A stretch of DNA of 19,058 bases from an uncultured Prevotella sp. GTDB taxonomy: Bacteria; Bacteroidota; Bacteroidia; Bacteroidales; Bacteroidaceae. The notes below the pieces were generated by a model. It saw nothing but the letters and a program-made list of their open reading frames with translations. It ran no database searches and was not told where the DNA came from. Made by a program: the position numbers and the translations under genes. The stretch covers positions 1-19,058 of the forward strand of contig CAAHDP010000220.1 in the NCBI GenBank assembly GCA_900770515.1, read 5' to 3'. Below, in pieces: positions 1-7,386 of the stretch (position 1 is the stretch's first letter; each line of letters starts with the position of its first letter).

Positions 1-230
1 CGGGCTGCAGCACCGTTCAGGCAGATACAACCGCTGCCACGCTCACCCTTGATAATATAGGTCTCCAAGCGCTCACCATTGTTGTTGTCTACAATCTGAA
101 CCTTCTCGCCTGCTATCAGGTTAGCCGCATCCATCAGATCCTCATCGATGGTGATGCTGCCCATATAATTCAGGTTAGCCTCAGTTACGGTCACACAATG
201 GAGCTTACTCTTCAATACTTCTATCTGCAT
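1..230 (-). CDS. panD: Aspartate 1-decarboxylase (PanD), C-terminus cut by window edge
   Basis: Decarboxylates L-aspartate to beta-alanine, the precursor that PanC joins to pantoate; cytoplasmic. About 76 residues are visible, starting [12 protein letters not shown]. The self-processing site YMGS has Gly24-Ser25 at the family's usual position; cleavage there makes the pyruvoyl cofactor. The conserved stretches [13 protein letters not shown] and [13 protein letters not shown] follow. The family is usually near 115-125 residues, so about a third lies outside the window. The start at 230 is the only ATG giving the canonical N-terminus. It lies 59 nt downstream of panC on the same strand, so the two are probably cotranscribed. 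Identification is firm; only the C-terminus is unseen. Confidence 0.95.
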   Translation of the reverse strand, partial: MQIEVLKSKLHCVTVTEANLNYMGSITIDEDLMDAANLIAGEKVQIVDNNNGERLETYIIKGERGSGCICLNGAAA

Positions 231-289
231 TGTTCTGTTATTACTTGATCTATTACGGATTAAACTTAATAAAGAAATCTATCGAGGAA

Positions 290-1141
290 TTATCCCTTAT
301 ACTTGATATGGTCGATGAGACGGATAGGAGTCTTACCGCAATATACAGTGATGCAACCTACCACATAGGCACTATCCTCCCATGAAGCCACATCCTGCAA
401 GCTGTCGCCATCCACAATCTGGAAATACTCCACCTCCAGGCCATTCACGGCATTGATGTCGTTCACCACCTTATCGTGAGTTTCCTGTACAGTATGAGTC
501 TTGGCATACTCCACACTCTCCTTCAGAGCCTTATAGATGTTTGGCGCAATGGCACGCTCATCAGGAGCCAACAAAGTATTACGGCTGCTCTTAGCCAATC
601 CGTCCTCATCACGGATGATAGGACACTCCACAATCTTCACATCACTATTGATGTACTTCACGAGCTGCTTGATGACAGCAATCTGCTGCCAATCCTTCTC
701 ACCGAAATAAGCACGGTCAGGACGAACGATATAGAACAGGCGGCTTACCACCTGGCAAACACCATTGAAATGACCAGGACGCTTAGCACCCTCCATCACG
801 GTAGAAACCGGAGGGAACTCGAAGTGGCGGGTATCTGGCGTAGGATACACCTCCTCTACAGAAGGAGCAAAAACATAGTCAGCACCACAAGCCTCAAGGA
901 GCTTGCAGTCGGCATCAAGAGCGCGAGGATAACGCTCCAAATCACCCTTGTCATTAAACTGAGTAGGATTCAGAAAAACAGATACCACAGTAACACCGTT
1001 TTCCTTTACACTGCGCTTCACCAAAGAGGCATGACCCTCATGAAGCGCACCCATAGTTGGCACGAGGCCGATTTCCTTTCCCTCCTTGCGACGATCGAAG
1101 AGTTCGTTCTGGAGGTCAACAATCTTATTGATTACTTTCAT
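290..1141 (-). CDS. panC: Pantoate--beta-alanine ligase (pantothenate synthetase)
   Basis: Condenses pantoate and beta-alanine to pantothenate with ATP, through a pantoyl-adenylate. The 283-residue product has the usual family length. The HIGH-like motif MGALHEGH covers residues 30-37, GEKDWQQ matches the conserved GEKDxQQ, and KSSRN is the KMSKS-like loop. I chose the ATG at 1141 (MKVINKIV): the open frame runs upstream to 1342, but that stretch is AT-rich, unlike PanC, and overlaps the divergent promoter region and the next gene's start. panD follows 59 nt downstream, so two consecutive steps of the pathway are paired. The gene diverges from the GT5-like gene at 1317. Confidence 0.97.
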   Translation of the reverse strand: MKVINKIVDLQNELFDRRKEGKEIGLVPTMGALHEGHASLVKRSVKENGVTVVSVFLNPTQFNDKGDLERYPRALDADCKLLEACGADYVFAPSVEEVYPTPDTRHFEFPPVSTVMEGAKRPGHFNGVCQVVSRLFYIVRPDRAYFGEKDWQQIAVIKQLVKYINSDVKIVECPIIRDEDGLAKSSRNTLLAPDERAIAPNIYKALKESVEYAKTHTVQETHDKVVNDINAVNGLEVEYFQIVDGDSLQDVASWEDSAYVVGCITVYCGKTPIRLIDHIKYKG

Positions 1142-1164
1142 CTTCTTAATTCTGTTTCGGGGTG

Positions 1165-1172
1165 CAAAATAA
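1165..1172 (-). promoter_or_regulatory. Possible -7 element for panC-panD
   Basis: On the minus strand this reads TTATTTTG, one mismatch from the Bacteroidetes -7 consensus TAnnTTTG, about 25 nt upstream of the panC ATG. No clear TTTG is seen at the -33 distance. This is a weak call resting on position and one box. Confidence 0.35.
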
Positions 1173-1276
1173 CAACTTTTTTCTGAAATAAGAAAGAAAA
1201 AACCTAAAAAAAAGCGAATAAACGTCGAAAAACTCCTTTTTAAAAGAAAAAATGCCAATATTTGGATTTTTTTTTG

Positions 1277-1284
1277 TACCTTTG
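1277..1284 (+). promoter_or_regulatory. -7 promoter element for the GT5/DUF4270 operon
   Basis: TACCTTTG followed by CA matches the Bacteroidetes primary-sigma -7 box exactly. It lies 32 nt upstream of the ATG at 1317 in the divergent gap. A TTTG at 1261-1264 is only 12 nt upstream, too close for a standard -33 element, so only the -7 box is well supported. Confidence 0.65.
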
Positions 1285-1316
1285 CACGTAATTCGTAAGA
1301 ATAAAATTTAAGTTTT

Positions 1317-2129
1317 ATGGCAAAGAAAGTACTATTTATCAATCAGGAGGTCGACCCATACGTAGCCGAGACTCACATGTCAATCATGGGACGCGAACTA
1401 CCTCAGAAGATGCAGGAAGCAGGTTTTGAGATTCGCACCTTTATGCCTAAATGGGGCACAATCAATGAGCGTCGCGGACAATTGCATGAGGTAATCCGCC
1501 TGTCTGGTATGAACCTTATCATTGATGATTCTGATCACCCTCTGATCATCAAGGTAGCATCTATACCAACAACACGTCAGCAAATCTATTTCATAGATAA
1601 CGACGACTACTTCAACCGTCGACAAATGAGTACCGACGAGAAGGGCGTGGAATACACAGACAATGGTGAGCGTGCCATCTTCTTCGCACGTGGTGTACTG
1701 GAAACAGTCAAGAAGCTGCGCTGGCAGCCAGACGTCATCGTTTGCCAAGGATGGGTAAGCGCAGTGGTTCCTTTCTACATCAAGACAGCATACGCAGAAG
1801 AGCCTTCATTCGCAGAATCGAAGGTGATTTGCGCATTCTATCCTAACGAGTTGAAAGGCTCTCTGGGTCACAACTTCAAACAGTGCGTGGAGTATCGTGA
1901 AGCAACACCTGACATGCTTGCAGATTACGGTGACGACTTCGACTTTCTCGAATTGGCAAAAATGGCCATCGACTACAGCGACGGCGTAGTAGAAGCTGCC
2001 GAAGGCGTCAATGCAGAAGTCATCAAGTATGCAGAAGACAAGAACAAGCCTTTACTCCGTTTCCCAGGCGATGACTTTGCTGATCCATACGCTAAGCTCA
2101 TCAACGAGGTATGCCCAGACGAAGATTAA
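1317..2129 (+). CDS. Glycogen/starch synthase-like protein, N-terminal GT5 domain only
   Basis: The 270-residue protein resembles the N-terminal Rossmann domain of GT5 glycogen/starch synthases, with a start like theirs ([17 protein letters not shown]), [13 protein letters not shown] and [18 protein letters not shown]. Full GlgA proteins are about 470-550 residues; this one ends at about the interdomain linker, so the C-terminal nucleotide-sugar half is absent. The GlgA motif KTGGL after the N-terminal strand is also missing ([11 protein letters not shown] stands there). The frame is intact and the neighbours are normal, so this looks like a genuine one-domain family rather than a broken gene. 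Databases often label it glycogen synthase, but catalysis is doubtful. A DUF4270 lipoprotein follows after 34 nt. Confidence 0.85.
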   Translation: MAKKVLFINQEVDPYVAETHMSIMGRELPQKMQEAGFEIRTFMPKWGTINERRGQLHEVIRLSGMNLIIDDSDHPLIIKVASIPTTRQQIYFIDNDDYFNRRQMSTDEKGVEYTDNGERAIFFARGVLETVKKLRWQPDVIVCQGWVSAVVPFYIKTAYAEEPSFAESKVICAFYPNELKGSLGHNFKQCVEYREATPDMLADYGDDFDFLELAKMAIDYSDGVVEAAEGVNAEVIKYAEDKNKPLLRFPGDDFADPYAKLINEVCPDED

Positions 2130-2163
2130 AGTTTAGGTATTAGTATACAATTTATCAAGGATA

Positions 2164-3594
2164 ATGAAAATTCTTAGATTATTAACGGTTATGATGATAG
2201 CAGCGATGACTTTCGCTGCATGTGATGACACCACCGAGAACATCGGTGGTAGCATCACTAACAATGTAGACAACATCAACATCTCTAACGCTGTTTTTGA
2301 TGTAGCTACCAATTCTCTAGTTGCAGGTCCAGTGCTTAACAGAAGCAATTTAGGCTTGATAGGAAAAGTAAAGGATCCAGAAACGGGTACATACGTTTCG
2401 GGCGATTACATGAGCCAGTTTGGCGTACTTCCTAATTTCAGCATCGATACCCTGCAGTATATCCAGAATGCCAACGGTGGCAGAATAGAAGCAGACTCCT
2501 GCTTCCTGCTCGTCTCTTACAAGAGCACATACGGCGACACCCTCGCCCCTATGAAGGTGACGGCTTACGAGATGACCAAGGCGATGCCGGAGAACTCCAA
2601 CTATCTCTCCGACTTTGATGCCTTTGCCGATGGATATGTCAACAAAGACAATTTCCTGGCAAGTGCCACCTATCAGCTCAGCAACTATGTAACTAACTTC
2701 AAGATTTATCTCAACAAGCCATATACCAAGGACGGCAAGACCTACAAGAACTACGGTTCTTACATCATGCAGACCTATTATGAGCATCCTGAGTATTTCG
2801 AGACCAGCTACCGCTTCATTCACAACGTATGCCCAGGCATCTACATCAAGAGCGTGGGCGGTGTAGGCAACGTGGCTAACATCTGGAACACCGAGCTTCA
2901 GTTCTATTGGACCCGCAAGAAGCAGATCAAGGCTTCTGATGGCGTTACAGACAGTACAGCCGTAGGTCATGGCTATCATCGCTTCGATGGAACCGAGGAG
3001 GTATTGCAGCTGAACAAGATTACCAATGATGCCAGCAAACTGGCTCAGTTGGCAGCAGATGAGTCTTGCACTTACATCAAATCACCAGCAGGAATCTTCA
3101 CTGAGGTTACCCTGCCTGTAGAGGAAATCATGAAGGGACATGAGAAAGATACGCTCAATACAGCTACTATCTCATTCCCACGACTCAACAATACTGATAA
3201 CAACAACAAATATCAGTTTGATGTACCTTCTACTATCCTGATGGTACAGAAAGACAGCCTGAACAGCTTCTTCGAGAAAAACAAGATTACAGACAATCGT
3301 ACCACGTATACTGCCAGCTACAGCAAGACCGGTTCTACCGTGAACAATGCCTTTACATTCAACAACATCAGTAACCTCATCTCTGTGATGTATAAGAACA
3401 AGGGCACGAGCGACAACTGGAACAAGGTGGTACTGGTACCGGTAACGGTAACAACCAGCACACTGAACAACGCTACTGTAATCACCAAGATCAATCATGA
3501 TATGGCACTTACCTCTACCCGACTCCAAAAGGGTACGAAGCAAAACAGCCCTGTCAAGATTAAGGTAATCTATAGTAAGTTTAAGGAAGAATAA
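2164..3594 (+). CDS. DUF4270 family lipoprotein
   Basis: A 476-residue exported protein. The N-terminus MKILRLLTVMMIAAMTFAAC is a lipoprotein signal with the acylated Cys at residue 20, followed by DDTTENIGGSI, the typical opening of DUF4270 proteins. Acidic residues right after the Cys resemble the Bacteroidetes surface-export signal, so an outer-leaflet location is possible (inference). No enzymatic motif is visible; the body is rich in Thr, Asn and Tyr, as in secreted beta-sheet proteins. It lies 34 nt after the GT5-like gene and 9 nt before a 43-residue ORF, apparently in one transcript. DUF4270 has no established function that I know of. Family call fairly sure, role unknown. Confidence 0.85.
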   Translation: MKILRLLTVMMIAAMTFAACDDTTENIGGSITNNVDNINISNAVFDVATNSLVAGPVLNRSNLGLIGKVKDPETGTYVSGDYMSQFGVLPNFSIDTLQYIQNANGGRIEADSCFLLVSYKSTYGDTLAPMKVTAYEMTKAMPENSNYLSDFDAFADGYVNKDNFLASATYQLSNYVTNFKIYLNKPYTKDGKTYKNYGSYIMQTYYEHPEYFETSYRFIHNVCPGIYIKSVGGVGNVANIWNTELQFYWTRKKQIKASDGVTDSTAVGHGYHRFDGTEEVLQLNKITNDASKLAQLAADESCTYIKSPAGIFTEVTLPVEEIMKGHEKDTLNTATISFPRLNNTDNNNKYQFDVPSTILMVQKDSLNSFFEKNKITDNRTTYTASYSKTGSTVNNAFTFNNISNLISVMYKNKGTSDNWNKVVLVPVTVTTSTLNNATVITKINHDMALTSTRLQKGTKQNSPVKIKVIYSKFKEE

Positions 3595-3603
3595 TCAGAC
3601 GAC

Positions 3604-3735
3604 ATGGCAGATAATTTTCTTGAGCGACATCGCGAAGACTACGAAAAGCGAAAAGCAGCATGGCTCAGAAGGAAGAAGCACCTTCCAAAGATAAAGCAGC
3701 CAGCTCTTCAGCGCCCTGACGATGAAGCACTGTAA
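3604..3735 (+). CDS. Small basic protein, 43 residues
   Basis: An ATG 9 nt after the DUF4270 stop, preceded by an A/G-rich AAGGAAGA stretch, opens a frame ending TAA. The product starts MADNFLERHREDYEKRKAAW and is highly charged, with an amphipathic helical look: Arg/Lys clusters, two Trp-Leu-type positions and a Pro-containing C-terminus. There is no signal peptide or membrane segment. A terminator follows 31 nt later, so it is the last gene of the operon. I believe similar short proteins beginning with this NFLER..YE.RKAAW pattern occur in other Bacteroidales, but I cannot check this here. Function unknown. Confidence 0.6.
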   Translation: MADNFLERHREDYEKRKAAWLRRKKHLPKIKQPALQRPDDEAL

Positions 3736-3766
3736 AATACAAAATAACATTCAACATTAAAATCAG

Positions 3767-3819
3767 ATCCCGATAAGCGATTACGAGTTTGGCTCGCAAC
3801 TGCTTATTGGGATTTTTTA
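3767..3819 (+). terminator. Intrinsic terminator of the GT5-DUF4270 operon
   Basis: The outer stem ATCCCGATAAGC pairs with GCTTATTGGGAT (12 bp, one G-T), with an inner CGAG/CTCG stem, then TTTTTT. The stretch from about 3820 to 3980 holds no gene that I can see: it is AT-rich and includes a TATAT..TATATA region near 3871-3890. Confidence 0.85.
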
Positions 3820-3983
3820 TATCCTCGTACCCCACCCGACAACTAACACATTAAAACACATCAAAAACAATATATTTTCTATATATAATAAGGTGTACGC
3901 ACACAAAAATGCCAAACAAACCTTTACAAAAAGTTAAAAAAGTGACTTATTTCTACTTTTTCTTCATTTTTTCTATCTTTTTG

Positions 3984-4014
3984 TTGGTTATTTCAAGAAA
4001 AAACTATATCTTTG
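3984..4014 (+). promoter_or_regulatory. gdhA promoter
   Basis: The -7 box TATCTTTG at 4007-4014 is an exact TAnnTTTG match followed by CA. A TTG core at 3984-3986 lies about 20 nt upstream as the -33 element. The predicted start near 4019-4021 leaves a leader of about 40 nt before the ATG at 4060. Confidence 0.75.
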
Positions 4015-4059
4015 CAACAGAAATAAAAAGAATTAAACACAATAAAAGATAAAAAGATT

Positions 4060-5394
4060 ATGAAAGCATCTGAAGTTATCGCGAATCTTCAAAGAAGATT
4101 CCCAAATGAGCCTGAGTACATCCAGGCAGTTAGTCAGGTTCTCGGTACTATCGAGGAAGAGTACAACAAGCACCCTGAGTTTGAGAAGGCAAACCTCATT
4201 GAGCGCCTTTGCATTCCAGATCGCGTGATTGAGTTCCGCGTATCATGGGTAGACGATAAGGGTAACGTTCAGACTAACATGGGTTACCGCATACAGCACA
4301 ACAATGCGATTGGCCCATACAAGGGAGGTCTTCGCTATCACAAGTCTGTAAACTTGAGTATCTTGAAGTTCTTGGCTTTCGAGCAGACATTCAAGAATTC
4401 TTTGACAACTCTCCCAATGGGTGGTGCAAAGGGTGGTTCAGACTTCTCTCCACGTGGTAAGAGCAATAACGAAGTGATGCGTTTCTGCCAGGCTTTCATG
4501 ACTGAGCTTTACCGTCACATGGGTCCAGACGAGGACGTTCCTGCTGGAGACATCGGTGTAGGTGGCCGTGAGGTTGGTTACCTCTTCGGAATGTACAAGA
4601 AGTTGACTCATCAGTTCCAGGGTGTCTTGACCGGCAAGGGTCAGGAGTTCGGTGGTTCTCTCATCCGTCCTGAGGCTACAGGTTACGGTAACGTTTACTT
4701 CCTCTGCAACATGCTAGCAACAAAGAACATCGACATCAAGGGTAAGACAGTTTTGGTATCAGGTTCTGGTAACGTTGCTCAGTACACCATGGAGAAGTTG
4801 CTCCAGCTCGGTGCTAAGCCAGTGACATGTTCAGACTCTGACGGTTACATCTACGATCCAGATGGTATCGACCGCGAGAAGCTCGACTACATCATGGAAC
4901 TCAAGAACGTAGAGCGTGGACGTATCAAGGAATATGCTGAGAAATATGGCGTTAAGTATGTAGCGGGTGCTAAGCCTTGGTTTGAGAAGGCAGACATTGC
5001 TCTCCCATCAGCTACTCAGAACGAGATCAACGAGGAGGCTGCTAAGGCATTGGTTGCTAACGGTGTCATCGCTGTAAGTGAGGGTGCCAACATGCCTACA
5101 ACTCCAGAAGCTATCAAGGTATTCCAGGATGCCAAGATCCTCTACTCTCCAGGTAAGGCTGCCAACGCTGGTGGTGTTGCAGTATCAGGTCTTGAAATGA
5201 GCCAGAACTCTGAGCGCTTGAAGTGGTCTCGTGAGGAGGTTGATGCCAAGCTCCACGATATCATGAACGATATCCACGCTAACTGCGTGAAGTATGGTAC
5301 AGAGCCTGATGGTTACATCAACTATGTAAAGGGTGCTAACGTAGCAGGCTTCCTGAAGGTGGCTAAGGCTATGATGGCTCAGGGAATCGTATAA
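4060..5394 (+). CDS. gdhA: Glutamate dehydrogenase, probably NADP-dependent
   Basis: Reversibly aminates 2-oxoglutarate to glutamate; in Bacteroidales this is a main route of ammonia assimilation. The 444-residue protein has the length of hexameric bacterial GDH. Visible active-site residues are Lys88 (GPYKGGLRYH), Lys112 (FKNSL), Lys124 (MGGAKGG) and Asp164 (PAGDIGVGGRE), each one position before the Clostridium symbiosum numbering. The Rossmann loop GSGNVA is at 235-240. It is followed by CSDSDG near 257-262, which resembles the SDS signature of NADP enzymes rather than the GPD of NAD enzymes, so NADP preference is inferred. The gene is monocistronic, with its own promoter and terminators. 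Confidence 0.97.
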   Translation: MKASEVIANLQRRFPNEPEYIQAVSQVLGTIEEEYNKHPEFEKANLIERLCIPDRVIEFRVSWVDDKGNVQTNMGYRIQHNNAIGPYKGGLRYHKSVNLSILKFLAFEQTFKNSLTTLPMGGAKGGSDFSPRGKSNNEVMRFCQAFMTELYRHMGPDEDVPAGDIGVGGREVGYLFGMYKKLTHQFQGVLTGKGQEFGGSLIRPEATGYGNVYFLCNMLATKNIDIKGKTVLVSGSGNVAQYTMEKLLQLGAKPVTCSDSDGYIYDPDGIDREKLDYIMELKNVERGRIKEYAEKYGVKYVAGAKPWFEKADIALPSATQNEINEEAAKALVANGVIAVSEGANMPTTPEAIKVFQDAKILYSPGKAANAGGVAVSGLEMSQNSERLKWSREEVDAKLHDIMNDIHANCVKYGTEPDGYINYVKGANVAGFLKVAKAMMAQGIV

Positions 5395-5473
5395 AATAGA
5401 ATACATAAGAGAGATTAAGGTCAAATCATCAATATAAGACAGCTGGTCTATTAATAAATAGATAGCAAAAAAG

Positions 5474-5499
5474 GATAGTAAGTCGCAAGACTTACTATC
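5474..5499. terminator. Perfect 11-bp hairpin with GCAA tetraloop after gdhA
   Basis: GATAGTAAGTC and GACTTACTATC are exact complements around a GNRA loop. No strong T-run follows, but AAAAAA lies on the left (T-rich on the minus strand). It may stabilise the gdhA mRNA 3' end or serve as a terminator for minus-strand transcripts. Confidence 0.55.
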
Positions 5500-5506
5500 T
5501 TACGAT

Positions 5507-5541
5507 AAAAGCTCCATCTACATATTGCAGATGGAGCTTTT
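5507..5541. terminator. Bidirectional terminator between gdhA and the ykvA-like gene
   Basis: A perfect 13-bp inverted repeat, AAAAGCTCCATCT with AGATGGAGCTTTT, surrounds a 9-nt loop. It is flanked by TTTTATTATTT on the plus strand and T-rich sequence on the minus strand, between convergent genes. Confidence 0.88.
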
Positions 5542-5566
5542 ATTATTTAGCAATAGAAATTTCCTA

Positions 5567-5974
5567 TTATACCGGAGTATCCTCTGGATTATCCTTGAAG
5601 AGATCATCGAGGGCAGGAATCTCATCCTCGTCAAACCATTTGGAAAGCTTTTCCTGCGCTTTCTTCTTGGCATCCTCTGACACATCGCCCCAAACCTTAT
5701 GGAGCACATAGAGCAATACAGCCAGGTCATCGCCCAAACCAGCGATAGGAATGGCATCAGGAATCACGTCCAACGGACTTATCAGATAACCCAAGGCTGC
5801 AATAATAATTGCCTTATCCTTCAAAGCCACCTTATCGCTCTCTAATGTATAATAGAGAATAAGTGCAGCATATACCATCTTGGCACCCGCACGCTTAGCG
5901 ATATGAGAAATCTTCTCGACAAATGCACTCTGAGTGAACTTGTCCTTATAATCCATAAAATCTGGTAATGTCAT
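5567..5974 (-). CDS. YkvA-like DUF1232 protein
   Basis: The 135-residue protein carries the DUF1232 signature GYLISPLDVIPD at residues 62-73 and GLGDDLAVL at 79-87. These lie in a hydrophobic hairpin likely to associate with the membrane. The N-terminal part (SAFVEKISHIAKRAG) is amphipathic and the C-terminus is strongly acidic. YkvA-type proteins are widespread, and I know of no agreed function. It is the downstream gene of a pair with a two-helix membrane protein, 44 nt apart on the same strand, so a shared envelope role is plausible but only inferred. Confidence 0.88.
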   Translation of the reverse strand: MTLPDFMDYKDKFTQSAFVEKISHIAKRAGAKMVYAALILYYTLESDKVALKDKAIIIAALGYLISPLDVIPDAIPIAGLGDDLAVLLYVLHKVWGDVSEDAKKKAQEKLSKWFDEDEIPALDDLFKDNPEDTPV

Positions 5975-5984
5975 ATTAATTTAT

Positions 5985-6002
5985 AATTATTAATTAATAA
6001 TT
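5985..6002. repeat. 18-bp perfect AT palindrome
   Basis: AATTATTAATTAATAATT is self-complementary and fills much of the 44-nt gap between the two minus-strand genes. It could be a weak regulator site or an mRNA hairpin; it has no G or C, so stability is low. Confidence 0.5.
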
Positions 6003-6018
6003 TATAGTTTTTACAAGG

Positions 6019-6456
6019 CTATGCTTTCGGCTCGTAGAAGAGTACAGCCTTGATATAAGTTTCCATCTTTGCCTCCTTGTGCTTGTTGACACGGAAAAGG
6101 ATAATCATCTGGAGCAACGACTTGGCAAAACAAGCCAACAGCAAGCCGATGAGAATGGCAATGATGGTGGTAAGTGCCTTGCCATTCTCATAGATAGGCG
6201 ACTTATCCGGGAAACATGACAATATCAATACAGGGATCACGGTGATGAAACCACCCACAGTGAGCTGGGTACGCTTTGAACCGCCCATATCGAGTATCGC
6301 CTGCTTATCAAAAAGATAATCATCAAGATCCATGCGGGTAATACCGTAATTCTCCAACTTAGGAAAATCAGGCTCACCGCCATACTTGGCAATCTTACCG
6401 GTCACCTTGTGTTCAAAATCATCTAATATCTGCTTTTCTGGTTCTTTGAGTTCCAT
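6019..6456 (-). CDS. Hypothetical membrane protein with two helices
   Basis: I do not recognise this 145-residue protein. A charged N-terminal domain of about 60 residues (MELKEPEKQILDDFEHKV) is followed by two hydrophobic segments at about 64-82 and 94-122. A short loop (CFPDKSPIYENGK) separates them, and the C-terminal tail is basic then mixed. There is no signal peptide, so the N-terminus is probably cytoplasmic. It is first in a two-gene unit with the YkvA-like gene. The start at 6456 is the first ATG in frame and lies in the AT-rich gap below a possible promoter at 6549. Real gene likely; function unknown. Confidence 0.75.
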   Translation of the reverse strand: MELKEPEKQILDDFEHKVTGKIAKYGGEPDFPKLENYGITRMDLDDYLFDKQAILDMGGSKRTQLTVGGFITVIPVLILSCFPDKSPIYENGKALTTIIAILIGLLLACFAKSLLQMIILFRVNKHKEAKMETYIKAVLFYEPKA

Positions 6457-6548
6457 AATTTTGTAGTTGTTTAAATTGTTAGAAATATCACATCATACAT
6501 ATTATATACATCAGGTATTGCACCTTTAGATATAAACAGTTAACGATG

Positions 6549-6556
6549 CAAAAGAA
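6549..6556 (-). promoter_or_regulatory. Possible -7 element for the 6456-5567 gene pair
   Basis: The minus strand reads TTCTTTTG followed by CA, one mismatch from TAnnTTTG, about 93 nt upstream of the first ATG. It sits directly downstream of the rnpB 3' end. Weak call. Confidence 0.35.
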
Positions 6557-6566
6557 CTAAAATAAA

Positions 6567-7011
6567 GAAAGCAGTGCCCCTATAAGCCGAGTTCTGTGCC
6601 TGCAATGAATGGTAAGAGAACAAAGAGATACAGGCGCTTGTCATTTATCTAGTCCCAGAGTCACCCCTGGGCTCAAGCACTCTACCCTCCACAGCAGTTC
6701 CCGAAGGAACAATCGGACGAGCCGCCCTCAATCTGTGGTATACATGAGCTTACAGCTCCCAGATGGTACAGCCTGACGATCACCCGCCAGCTGGTGGTCT
6801 CTTACACCACCTTCTCACCCTTACCCGACACTAAACCACGATGAAGCAAGCTTCATCGCTACGGAATAAGTTTCGGGCGGTTATTTTCTTCTACCGACAC
6901 CTACTGTCACCAATAGCTTCTAGTTTCGGAAGTGGGATGCCCTATGCTGCCCGGACTTTCCTCTCGCATCCCCATAAAGGAATGCCAGCGACAAGCCGGA
7001 GCACTGCTTTC
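6567..7011 (-). ncRNA. rnpB: RNase P RNA, bacterial type A-like
   Basis: Catalytic RNA that matures tRNA 5' ends. On the minus strand the 5' conserved block GAGGAAAGTCCGGGC (6949-6963) and the 3' block ACAGAACTCGGCTTAT (6582-6597) are the universal P4 core elements. The termini form a long P1 helix: GAAAGCAGTGCTCC (6998-7011) pairs over 14 positions with GGGGCACTGCTTTC (6567-6580), which sets both ends to within a few bases. An internal hairpin with an 8-bp stem is at 6839-6858. At about 445 nt it is slightly longer than many type A RNAs. A -7 box ends 7 nt before the 5' end. Short open frames crossing this segment are not genes. Confidence 0.97.
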
Positions 7012-7017
7012 GATATG

Positions 7018-7025
7018 CAAAGGTA
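7018..7025 (-). promoter_or_regulatory. rnpB promoter -7 element
   Basis: The minus strand reads TACCTTTG followed by CA, an exact consensus match. Its spacing places the transcript start at about 7011-7013, agreeing with the end of P1. No good TTTG is seen at -33; purine/pyrimidine-rich sequence lies there instead. Confidence 0.8.
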
Positions 7026-7068
7026 AGAAAAAAAAAGAAGAAAGGGAAATTTATCTCCATTTTTTTTA

Positions 7069-7128
7069 TCTCTTTTGCCTTTTTTGCCTCTCTTTTCGAA
7101 TGGGAAAAGAGAAAAAAGAGGAAAGAGA
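7069..7128. other. Imperfect pyrimidine/purine hairpin in the rnpB-htrA gap
   Basis: A C/T-rich left arm (7069-7097) faces an A/G-rich right arm (7104-7128) across a 6-nt loop. The strongest pairings are CTCTTTTC with GAAAAGAG next to the loop and TCTCTTT with AAAGAGA at the base. The rest of the 435-nt gap holds the promoters and repeat cluster listed separately; I see no gene in it. Confidence 0.4.
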
Positions 7129-7258
7129 CTCAAATAAACGGAGATTTCTATGGGTTTCTATTTACAAATATTAAGCAATGGATTTTTTTTAGCTTCATAT
7201 ACAGAAGTAAGGAAAATAACTTAAGTACTGAATATTTGTAAAAATAGGGCTTTTCTTG

Positions 7259-7296
7259 TTTAACAGCCGTTAAAGTGTTAATTTTAAATGTTAAAA
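7259..7296 (+). promoter_or_regulatory. GTTAAA inverted/direct repeat cluster, candidate enhancer site
   Basis: TTTAAC-AGCC-GTTAAA is a perfect 6+6 inverted repeat at 7259-7274. Two further half-sites, GTTAA (7277-7281) and GTTAAAA (7290-7296), follow. The inverted repeat is centred about 147 bp upstream of the start predicted from the sigma-54-like promoter at 7387, a usual distance for a bacterial enhancer-binding protein. Binding is inferred. Confidence 0.4.
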
Positions 7297-7343
7297 CCGA
7301 ATAAAAAACGAAGCAGAAATGAACGTATATCAGAAAATGACTC

Positions 7344-7351
7344 TATATTTG
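7344..7351 (+). promoter_or_regulatory. Vegetative -7 element for htrA
   Basis: TATATTTG followed by CA matches TAnnTTTG. It lies 95 nt upstream of the htrA ATG. No TTTG is visible at -33 (GAACGTAT region), so alone it would be a partial promoter. Confidence 0.6.
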
Positions 7352-7386
7352 CAACCGAAAAGCAACAGCTATTGCCCCAAAATAGT

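Noticed and set aside
1261..1264. TTTG as the -33 element of the GT5-operon promoter
   Set aside because: It is only 12 nt from the -7 box instead of about 19-21.
1142..1342. N-terminal extension of panC to an ATG at 1342
   Set aside because: The extension translates AT-rich leader sequence (Lys/Phe/Ile-rich), is unlike PanC, covers the divergent promoter and overlaps the start of the gene at 1317.
6841..7174. Overlapping short open frames on both strands
   Set aside because: They cross the RNase P RNA and its flanking purine-rich sequence; the RNA's core motifs and terminal helix explain this segment.
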